Shown: piece by piece, positions 38,742 to 46,700 of the stretch
How positions within the stretch are numbered: position 1 is the first letter of the stretch
Layout: every line of letters starts with the position of its first letter
From: Lagopus muta
Lineage: Eukaryota; Chordata; Aves; Galliformes; Phasianidae
Assembly: GCF_023343835.1 (NCBI RefSeq)
Contig: NC_064435.1
Location: 84,392,134 to 84,456,133, forward strand
Direction: 5' to 3'
DNA length: 64,000 nt
Notes under the pieces: model-generated
Told to the model about the DNA's origin: nothing
Seen by the model: the letters and a program-made list of their open reading frames with translations, nothing else
Database searches by the model: none
Made by a program: the position numbers and the translations under genes

Positions 38742-38776
38742 TTATCTCGGGCCGCACGTTGCCGCGCGGTGACTAA
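38742..38776 (+). promoter_or_regulatory. EDN1: EDN1 GATA / HRE / AP-1 cluster
   Basis: Three motifs stand in the same order as in the known mammalian EDN1 promoter. They are a GATA site (TTATCT, 38742-38747), a hypoxia-response core (GCACGTT, 38754-38760, ACGTG on the minus strand) and an AP-1 site (TGACTAA, 38770-38776). They sit about 100-135 bases upstream of the inferred start site. Mammalian work assigns these sites to GATA-2, HIF-1 and Jun/Fos in endothelium. Use in this species is inferred from motif order and spacing. Confidence 0.85.
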
Positions 38777-38843
38777 TAGCGGCACAACATTGTCTCGGGA
38801 TAAAATAGCGCCGGGGCTGTTTACCCGCTCCATGGGGGTTCGC

Positions 38844-38850
38844 TATAAAA
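38844..38850 (+). promoter_or_regulatory. EDN1: EDN1 TATA box
   Basis: TATAAAA following the GGGGCTGTTTACCC...GGGGTTC context that also precedes the mammalian EDN1 TATA box. It predicts transcription starting at about 38875, in the CCAGCCAGACGCG stretch. Confidence 0.88.
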
Positions 38851-38874
38851 GGGAGCCGGGGACCGCCGCGCCAG

Positions 38875-39033
38875 CCAGACGCGCCGTGCCGCCCCGAGCC
38901 GCCGCCTGCCCCCGCGCCCCGCCGCCAGCGGGAGCCAGCGCCCAGCCGGCCACAGGAGAAGCCCCGTCCCTCCTCCTCCCAGCTCTTCGGCTCTCTCTTA
39001 AGCCCGTCTCGCCTCCTTCTCCCGCCGCCCGCT
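38875..39033 (+). other. EDN1: EDN1 5' UTR
   Basis: About 160 bases between the inferred start site and the initiator ATG, very GC-rich. No upstream ATG occurs, so translation should begin at 39034. The start codon has G at -3 and G at +4, a strong Kozak context. Confidence 0.75.
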
Positions 39034-39097
39034 ATGGATTGCAGCCGTCTGCTCCTCCCGCTGCTCGTCGCGCTGTGCCCGGCGCTGCTGCCGGCAG
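39034..39097 (+). CDS. EDN1: EDN1 exon 1: signal peptide
   Basis: First coding exon of preproendothelin-1, the precursor of the vasoconstrictor and developmental peptide endothelin-1. It encodes Met1 to Ala21 plus the first base of codon 22. The sequence is a classic signal peptide: Asp-Cys-Ser-Arg, then a Leu-rich core and a Pro-Ala end, directing the precursor into the secretory pathway. The donor is GTAGGT at 39098. The full precursor joins this exon with four more to give 207 residues; the human form has 212. Confidence 0.93.
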
Positions 39098-39182
39098 GTA
39101 GGTGCCTTAACCTCGCACGGGGGAGCCGGGTGCTGAGCCTGGTGCTGAGCCGGGTGCTGAGCCGCTACCGCTCCCTCCGCAG
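39098..39182 (+). other. EDN1: EDN1 intron 1, only 85 bp
   Basis: GTAGGT to CAG, 85 bases, close to the practical minimum for a vertebrate intron. About half of it (39123-39164) is a 12 bp tandem repeat, GAGCCGGGTGCT with one variant copy. Retention would shift the reading frame. Confidence 0.88.
39123..39164. repeat. 12 bp tandem repeat in EDN1 intron 1
   Basis: Three full units (GAGCCGGGTGCT, GAGCCTGGTGCT, GAGCCGGGTGCT) and a partial fourth beginning GAGCCG. The copies are nearly identical, suggesting recent slippage and possible length variation. Confidence 0.9.
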
Positions 39183-39336
39183 CCCCCGGAGCCGAAGTGA
39201 GCGCCGCGTCGCCGCCGCCGTCGCCCCCCGCCGCCGCTTCGCATCGCCGCGCCCGGCGCTGCTCCTGTTCGTCGCTGCTGGACGAGGAGTGCGTGTACTT
39301 CTGCCACCTGGACATCATCTGGATCAACACCCCCGA
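39183..39336 (+). CDS. EDN1: EDN1 exon 2: mature endothelin-1
   Basis: Encodes codons 22 to 73 of the precursor. After a short Pro/Ala/Ser-rich spacer, a furin site RARR (residues 44-47) precedes the 21-residue mature peptide (48-68). The four cysteines are at 48, 50, 58 and 62 in the family's C-x-C-x7-C-x3-C pattern, and the C-terminal HLDIIW is intact. The bond cut by endothelin-converting enzyme is Trp68-Ile69; human big ET-1 has Trp-Val here. Mature position 9 is Glu instead of the usual Lys, and position 7 is Leu. The peptide acts on endothelin receptors in vascular tone and neural-crest/jaw patterning (family knowledge). The donor is GTGAGT at 39337, splitting the Glu73 codon. Confidence 0.95.
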
Positions 39337-40306
39337 GTGAGTGCCCCGCTGGGCTGGGGGAAAGGGGGGTGGAGGTGGTGGTGGGATAGGGGTTTGGGAA
39401 CGCAACTGAAAGGGGAAAACAAAAAGGGAAATTTCTGTGCGCGGGCTCTCCTGTTTCTTCACCCCACCTGCTGCTTTCCGGCTGAGTTCAGCAGCGAGCC
39501 GGTTCCCTAGGAGAACACAGAAGGGATCTGAGCACCCAGGATGAGTGAAGCTCTCCTCGTTTCCCTAATGCACCTGCGCTCCCCAGAGCTCTGGGTGCTG
39601 CTCTGTAGAAGGTGCAGGATGCTTCTCACAGCCTACGGAGTGGTTTTGCCAGCTTGCCTTTGCATGAGCATTTTGTCAGGCTGGAGGCTTGCTTGCACAC
39701 GAGGTGACCCCTCACCAGCTCCTGCAGCGCCTTGCTGTAGAGCAGTGCACTCACAGCGTTCTGAGCTTTGTCCTCTTCTGTCATCTCCAGGCTGGATGTG
39801 GCTCTGGGCAGCCTGGTCTCGTGGTTGGCAACCCTGTACATAGCAGGGGAGTTGAAACTAGATGATCATTGTGGTCTTTTTCAACCCAGGCCATTCTAGG
39901 ATTCTATGATCTCTTCCCCAAAAAACTGGGGAGCCAGAGCCTCTGTAACGTTGACTTTGAAGATCTGCACTACCACTCTGAGCAGAGAGGATCAGTGTTT
40001 TTATTGCTTCTTTCAGCATTGGCAGTTACCAAAGTTCAAAGAGATGAAGCTTTATCACACAGGGAGGGATAGCAGCCTTATGAAATCGCAATTAGAAGGT
40101 CATTAGCTGTGCTGGTAGCCACTCTAATTACTATGTTGCAGGATCATCAGAAGTATTCGCATGGAAATTATGACCAACAAGGCATTCCCAATTCCACAAC
40201 CTTTACTCACGCAATCAATCCCATTGATAAGACTGCCCAATATACCCTGCTATTCCAAACCCATCAAATTATTGGGGTGACTTTCATGTTGTCTCTTTGA
40301 TCATAG
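39337..40306 (+). other. EDN1: EDN1 intron 2
   Basis: 970 bp GT-AG intron, phase 2, containing a sense-oriented CR1 3' fragment at 39788-39911. No other feature is seen. Confidence 0.9.
39788..39911 (+). mobile_element. CR1 LINE 3' fragment in EDN1 intron 2
   Basis: CR1 3' terminus in plus orientation: GGCTGGATGTGGCTCTGGGC, CTGGTCTCGTGGTTGGCAACC, AGCAGGGGAGTTGAAACTAG, and an ATTCTAGGATTCTATGAT end showing the family's 8 bp terminal repeat. Well preserved over its short length. Confidence 0.93.
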
Positions 40307-40465
40307 GAAGACTGTTCCCTATGGTCTTGGAGGCCCTTCTCGGTCCAGAAGATCGCTGAAGGACATAATGCCTGAGATGCTTGCTGGAGCCAGCAACAGA
40401 TGCCGATGTGCCAGCCAGAGAGACAAGAAATGTCTGAACTTCTGCCAGATGGGAAAAGATCTCTG
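40307..40465 (+). CDS. EDN1: EDN1 exon 3: endothelin-like module
   Basis: Completes Glu73 and encodes residues 74-125. It finishes big endothelin, which ends at a second furin site RSRR (85-88). It then carries the conserved endothelin-like peptide with cysteines 105, 107, 115 and 119 in the same C-x-C-x7-C-x3-C spacing as the mature hormone. This module is present in all endothelin precursors; its own activity is unclear. The acceptor CATAG is at 40302-40306 and the donor GTGCGT at 40466 splits the Trp126 codon. Confidence 0.95.
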
Positions 40466-40735
40466 GTGCGTCTATTGTTGCTACTCTTTAAAAGGCACCG
40501 TGTGTGAATAGGGCTGGATTGTGGTAGACTTACTCATTTTGGCACTTGCTGAGTGAATAATCTCCTCAGAGCCTTGCCTCCTACCTTGGCGCTCATGCTG
40601 CTATGATACACTCCATGGTTTGGCCCAGAAAGATTGCTTACTGCATGCCTTGAGGAGTGGTTGGTGAGACACCTCACCTTGTGGATTGCAGACTTGTTTT
40701 TTGTTTTAACAGCAGCACCTTCTCCCTTTTAACAG
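40466..40735 (+). other. EDN1: EDN1 intron 3
   Basis: 270 bp GT-AG intron in phase 2 with a pyrimidine-rich 3' end. No embedded element was seen. Confidence 0.9.
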
Positions 40736-40843
40736 GGCTCAGTCCACAGCAGAGAAAACCTCACGTCACCGCAACAGAGCTGGTGGTTGTGTTGGATCTA
40801 AATGCATGAACCAACAGTTTGTTGACAGCAGGAAAATGAAGAG
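40736..40843 (+). CDS. EDN1: EDN1 exon 4
   Basis: Completes Trp126 and encodes residues 127-161 of the precursor's C-terminal propeptide, plus two bases of Arg162. Two cysteines, at 144 and 149, correspond to the pair in the mammalian propeptide but are four residues apart rather than six. The stretch ending in SRKMK matches the basic end of the homologous human exon. Acceptor AACAG at 40731-40735, donor GTGAGT at 40844. Confidence 0.92.
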
Positions 40844-42479
40844 GTGAGTTTTTTCTCATCCTGCTGTAGTTCCCCAGGGTAGCACTATAGGGTGCATAGT
40901 TCTCCCCTATTTGGGTCAACACTGGCTTAGCTGTTGATTGCAAATGGAGAGTTTTCTGGAAATCAATGAGGATCTTTTCAGAGCTTTGTTCATGTGTTGG
41001 AGCCTTTGCTTGAAAAGACAAGAGTACCAAGCTCTGCTTGGTGTTATCCATCTGCTTAGAGGGAGCAAATTCATATGTAAGACAACTATAAAACAATTAA
41101 ATTATGAAAGAAATAATAGAACTTGGTATTCTAGTATGTTTGGCTGTTATCTCAATTACTTAAAAATATGTCCCAACTGTTCTATTATGAAATGGACTCC
41201 GGTTGCTTTTCTTAGATACTTTCCTACATTCTACTGGGTAAAGAAATTCTATCAGGATGTTCAACAGGACAAGGAGAAATGGTGATAGGACAAGGGGGAA
41301 TGATTTCAAACTAAAAGATGGGAGATTTAAGTTGGGTAGAAGGGAAAAGATTTTCACACTAAGACTGGTGAGGCATGGGAGCAGGTTATCCAGAGAGGGG
41401 ACGGATGCCCCATCTCTGGCGACATTCAACGTCAAAATGGACAGGACTCTGAGCAATCTGATGTAGCTGAAGGTGTCCCTTCATTGCAGGGGAGTTAGAC
41501 AAGATGGCTTCTAAGGGTCCCTTCCAACTCAAAACATTCTGTGATTCATTATCTCTCTTGTTGTGACTGATGTGGCTGGCTTCCTAGAATGCAGGAGGCA
41601 GTTTCTACCTGTTGTGCCATTTACATTGTCTGATTAAATGTATGCAGCGGGAGTACAGGATTCTAGCAATGGAAAATGCCAGCCAAAAGGTTGAGGAAAG
41701 GGAAGATGAAAATTAAATGAACATTTGAACCTAACTTAATATCTGAAATGAAGAGTGTATTTCAGAACTGCCCTCCGAGATCCATGCATTAAAAAGTTGA
41801 GTGGTGGTAGGTGGCAGTATCACTACACAGTGCAGTTCAGAGATGCACGTATGTATCAGCTTTGGTACTTTTATGAACCCCATAGAGGTTGGAAGTCAGT
41901 TTTGGAGCTGAGCATTGGTACAGCTATGTCACCTTTGGTATTTAATCTTCAGCCCCAAGCCTGTGGGAAAGCACAGTGTGTGCAAAAGCTCTTCCATTTA
42001 AACGTAGACTCTCAAGTGCTAGTTTGGAAAGGAAAGCAGGGTTTATGCTAGCAGGCAGCCTGATGATTTTCAGTGGTACTTGGGCCCTAGAGGTCTTAAA
42101 TCATTTCTGAAAACAGTGCTTACGTCTTCAAAAATGCATGCATTCACTGGGACTGGGTCAGTTTTACCTAAAAGAAATAAAACAGCTGAAAAGAGTAACA
42201 TGGAAGACCTCTTGGTTGAATATGTGCTATTTAAGGGCATTTAAATTCAGATGAATGTTTTAATTTCTTCTAACGTTTGAATTGAAAATCTGAATGACAT
42301 ATTATTTAAATTGGTTTAAGTTGGCATAATCATGACAGATGTGTAGCAATCATTGGTTTCTGAGGGTCCTATGGCAAAAATTGAGACTGAGGTTTATTTC
42401 ATCAGACTGCTGAATGTGTGCACACTGAATATGCATCTTCATTACTGTAACAGTAAGAATATATTTCTTATTTTTTCAG
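40844..42479 (+). other. EDN1: EDN1 intron 4
   Basis: 1,636 bp GT-AG intron, phase 2, with a TTTTTTCAG acceptor. It contains a sense CR1 fragment at 41260-41548. A 98-codon frame at 41755-42051 has no recognisable domain. Confidence 0.9.
41260..41548 (+). mobile_element. CR1 LINE 3' fragment in EDN1 intron 4
   Basis: Plus-orientation CR1: GGTGATAGGACAAGGGGGAA, TTCAAACTAAAAGATGGGAG, a TAAGTTGGGTAGAAGGGAA stretch, CAATCTGATGTAGCTGAAGG, and TCCCTTCCAACTC ending in ATTCTGTGATTC. The start is uncertain because an ACAAGG.GAA word near 41268 is repeated at 41291. Confidence 0.92.
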
Positions 42480-42618
42480 GCTGGAGGCTATTGGTAACAG
42501 TATCAAAGCTTCCTTCAGTATTGCAAAGCTGAAGGCTGAGCTCCAAAAAGGACGGAAGCTGAAACATAACAGGGCAAGCAAAAGGCAAAGCATCTGGAAG
42601 AGCCTGAAAATGTCCTAG
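42480..42618 (+). CDS. EDN1: EDN1 exon 5: C-terminus and stop
   Basis: Completes Arg162 and encodes residues 163-207, ending at TAG 42616-42618. The tail is strongly basic (many Lys/Arg) and lacks cysteine, like the C-terminal propeptide of other endothelin precursors, though sequence identity to the mammalian tail is low as expected for this fast-evolving part. All four junction phases agree and the five exons total 624 coding bases. Confidence 0.92.
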
Positions 42619-43755
42619 TGGGAGGATCATCCTGTCTTTCTTCTTTACATCTGCTGTCAAAGCATCACCAAAATTCTTTGACTTTTAACATTCCACAATG
42701 GCAAAGGGCCTATCTGTTCAACTGTTTGTGCAGCAGGACGAAACACTGAGGAGGACCCATATTTGGAGCTATAAAAGCAAAGGATTTCATCCTATTGGAA
42801 TTCAGATGAATGGGGAGAAGGGAAATCCAGAGTAATACACCTTAAAAGTCGTAATTGTGAAGAAACATTTGAATATTGCTACTGGAATGTTACCCATGAA
42901 CTGGGCAGCTTTCAGGGTCTACATAAGCATTTTGCAAGGAAGACCTGACTGATGTACTTAGGAAGGACAGCAAGCAAGATCTGAATGGACAAATGTCAAA
43001 GTAAAAACTCTTACTTCTTGATTAAAATGCAAAAATGAAAGCCACAGCGCTACTCTTGTCAGGACTTACTGCATATATACATGTCTACCTCGCATACTGT
43101 TTGTTGCACTCCTGCTAGAGTATTTTTATACCTTGTTGTTGCCTTAACTAATCAGCTGCAACCCTTTGCCTTTTTTCAGAAGTCTAGTTTACTTGTACAA
43201 CCAGAGTTATCTGAATGTGGGTTAGATGCTGTGCTTGTTCACATAGCCAAAGTCCTTTGCCTTTGGATACCAAAGGATCATTCAACAGAAAATAAATGTT
43301 GGAAGGCGCTGCTAGGTTTCCCATAACAAGGATATCTGGCTAACAAGTTCTAATAATAGAGATTGTTGTGTCTTACACACCACCAAAACAGCACTGGAGT
43401 GAAGCTGTACCAGATAGTGTTGTGAGATTCATTCGGTGCCTTGTTTGGTAGAAACACGTAGAGACAAAGGGTTGTTTTAAATTATGTCAAAAGGCTAATA
43501 TTGGGTGAATGTTCATAGCAGTGAATTTGTTCACGTTGTTGAATTTGCTGACAGGTTTGGTTTAATTTTATGTGCCTTTTTTTAAATGTATTTATATTTA
43601 CACAAGTACTTCATTATATTTACCATGTTGAATACACATTGAAGCAGGCCATATTGGTCTATGCGTGTTTTATGTATTTCTGTATGAAATTGGGAAATGC
43701 TTTATGCCTATCGAGGTAAATGTCTTCAGAAATAAATATTTTTAATTACTGTATT
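42619..43755 (+). other. EDN1: EDN1 3' UTR with AU-rich element
   Basis: About 1.1 kb after the stop. A TATTTATATTTA stretch at 43589-43600 gives overlapping AUUUA motifs, which in the mammalian EDN1 transcript are linked to rapid mRNA decay. The polyadenylation signal AATAAA is at 43731-43736, followed by a GT-rich TTGTTTTCAGTGTG stretch. An earlier AATAAA near 43290 could be an alternative end. Confidence 0.8.
43731..43736 (+). terminator. EDN1: EDN1 poly(A) signal
   Basis: AATAAA in the context CAGAAATAAATATTT, followed about 15-30 bases later by GT-rich sequence. The best candidate for the main cleavage site. Confidence 0.8.
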
Positions 43756-46700
43756 GGCTTGTTTTCAGTGTGCCCTGCTTTCTCTGTGCGCTGACATATG
43801 AAGCTGACCTGGGTGAACTCTGTGCTCATGACTGCCTTTCTATCAGAGTAGCAAAATCCCAGCATGGGCAGTTTATGCCAGGCCTATGCTAGGTGTGAGA
43901 CAACAGACAGCACTTGCTCTAGCTAAAATCTTCCACACAAAAACTTGCTGATGAATTTGAGTTGGCCAGATGAGTTTAGACTGCTCTTTAATGTCACTAA
44001 TGTCATTTTTCATCCAATGCTGAGTATACTGTACCATTAAAATGTTGCCAGTAAAGGTTGGACGTTAATGAGCTAGAGGAGAAAAATGCACGCAGTGGAT
44101 GCTTTGTGGCCTATATTGGCCTTAATAGGGTTATATTATCTATTACTATGCCATCCCTGAAGTCTCAACCCATGCTACCAAAGCTAAAGATGGAGATCTC
44201 AATGGGTCCTGGCCCCAAATTAGGAAAGTGCTAGAGCAGACATTGAACGTTGCATATCTCTAGACGATTTGGGCTAATGTAGTTATAGCTGGAAAGATGC
44301 TTAAAGCAAATCAATGGATGTAATGATCTCTGATTCTGTAGTGGGAGAGAAAAAAAGAACCCCACTCAAAAAAAATATATATATATCAATAGTTCAAGTT
44401 TTTTAGATAAAATTTTATTTTTGAAGAAAACTTTTATGAGCAGATAAAATACAAGGCATGAGACAAAACCTGGCTACGTTGGCTGTTAAAAAAATGCTAG
44501 TACTGTTCTAGAATTCTTTGTTGATACTCGTTTGCTTGCAGCTCACTCCATATCCCAACACCAGAAGTCTATGTGCAGCCTCTGCTCTGTTTTCTTCATG
44601 CTATTCTGCTACTTTTTGTGTGATGATAAAAGCCGAGAGGTGGCAGTGTCGGCAGCCTGGCTCTGTGTTAAGTGCTGCTAGCTGTAGTTTGTGTTAACAA
44701 GCTGGACCAAAAAACAGAATTCAACAGTCTGTCTCAGAGAATAAGCAAAAGGCAGCATCAGGCTCTTTATCTGAAGGCTGGCTCATGTACAAATACCACG
44801 GTTCCTCCCAAAGGTTTGCTCCTTCTCAAAGTGAGTCCTATGGCAGAAAGAGCTTCAGCCCCCCCTGCCCCCCCCAAAAAAGAGGCATGGTATGTGCTGG
44901 GATTTCTGGCACTGAAGATGTGGCAGGGTAAAAGTACATTCTTATTTATAATAAATGATCTGAGTGAAAAAATATTCTACCTGAAGCCAATGGAAACATT
45001 GCTCTGATTGTGGAGGCAAGGCTGCAGAATTAGGGCTTTCATTCTTTTATCTAGAACTCATCTCAATTTTTCTCTCACGAAGTAAACCTTTCTTGGGTAT
45101 GAACAGTTTGCAAGTAAATGAGAGTTTTCTCTTGTATGAGATGAGATCTCAAAAGGACAAGCAGGAGCACACAGAGAAGACTGTTTTCCACATGGCCCTA
45201 CCGGAATGGTCCCAAACTACACCTGAAATCACAGCTCAGATTAACATCAAGGAATGGCCCAGTTCCTAAGCTGTTACCAAGTTGTATCTCTCTCCTCTCA
45301 TTTTTCATGGATTCATCATGATCATTGCTGAAATTGCAAAAACCTTCTTTGGAAAAGGCTATTTCTCCCTAATTTATGCTTGCTGTACTGATTCAATGCT
45401 ATGTGCTATGTGCGTTTCTTACTTGCTCCATCTGTTTATTTTCATTTTCTCTGAAGAAAAGTTGTTTTGACTGCATACCAAAGCAAGGTATACAATAAAA
45501 CAAAGCTTTGACATGTGAGTCAGGCTTGAAGTCAGGAAAATAATACAATGCCACTGAAATTCCTTCCATCTTATCTACATAATTCTGACCTAATTTTTCC
45601 AGAAATGGCAACTCTAATCTGTACCATGTTATCATGAACTGCCCTAAAATAATTCACACAGGATGTCCTAATGTTGCCTATAGAAGTTACCAAATACCAG
45701 CCTTTTTGTTCATGTTTCCTTACATTAGGATAAATTTAGCCACTACAACACATTTCTATATTTACAAACAGAATGAGCTGGTTAGACCACTGTTTGAACG
45801 CAATCTGATGTTTATTTTCTTAGCACTCAGTTATTTGCCTCTGTGTATATAAAACCGTATCAATTTCAGCTTCATCTGCATTGTGGTGCTATTATTAGGT
45901 TCCTTGGGTAGAAATCCAGCTCCCTTTCTTGACCAGTATCTTTGTTTAATTTACTGTTCTTCCTTTGTGACCCAGGAAACGAAAGGACAGAGTTTTTGAT
46001 TTATTAGATGCGAATTCTTGGAAGCTGTGACGGTGAGCGTAAGTATGCAAAGAGACAGAATGCCACAGATCAAGTAGAAAGATACTGGCAGGATCATTTT
46101 TCCCAGAGTAAACATCATGCAAAGGAGATTTTGGAAACACAGCCAGAATCAGTGGTCAGGTTTTTCTGCGCTTTATATCTCTGATAAAATCTGAACTAGG
46201 GGAGCCAATTTTTCTATTTCTCAATATGGTTAAACTATCGGCTGCTACGCCTCTGCGGCGTGCCTGGGACAAGCTCCTGTATTCTGATCAGGTCAAGGAG
46301 ACCTGATTCTGTCTGAAGTCCACCGGGTCACTCGGTCAGCCAACAGTTCTCTCAGTATGGAGGCATCATTTGTTTCAGTGAAAACAAGAGCAGAGCTTGA
46401 CCCAGAAAGGCTTTTTTCTCTCTGATATCACCATGAAGAGAGCAAACGGACACTGATTTGCTGATGCTAGCACAAGTCTTCAGTGGCTTTCATTGCTGCT
46501 GTTCTGCCTTTTAATTTTTTCTTGCATTTTTTCTGTCCCACAAGCATTTGCTAGCAACAAATTTGATAAATATCTCTTTGGGGCAGTTTGACTTTAGCTC
46601 AAGAAAGCTGCTCGTAGGAGAAGAAGAGCCCTATGGAACCTGTGGTTTCATCAACCTCTCCAGCTATTCTGGGGGCTGCAGAAATGATTTGAGCTCAGCA

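Larger units (their letters stand above)
38470..39420. promoter_or_regulatory. EDN1: CpG island over EDN1 start
   Basis: GC content and CpG frequency rise sharply here compared with the AT-rich flanks. The island spans the EDN1 upstream region, core promoter, 5' UTR, exons 1 and 2 and the first intron. Boundaries are by eye. Confidence 0.75.

Noticed and set aside
38511..39101. 196-codon frame covering the EDN1 promoter and exon 1
   Set aside because: It runs across the TATA box and 5' UTR in a different frame from EDN1 and is rich in Pro/Ala/Arg, as expected of GC-rich non-coding DNA.
38998..39462. 154-codon minus-strand frame over EDN1 exons 1-2
   Set aside because: It is an antisense shadow of the GC-rich exons, with repeated Gly/Ala/His-Pro runs from the 12 bp repeat. 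No independent support.
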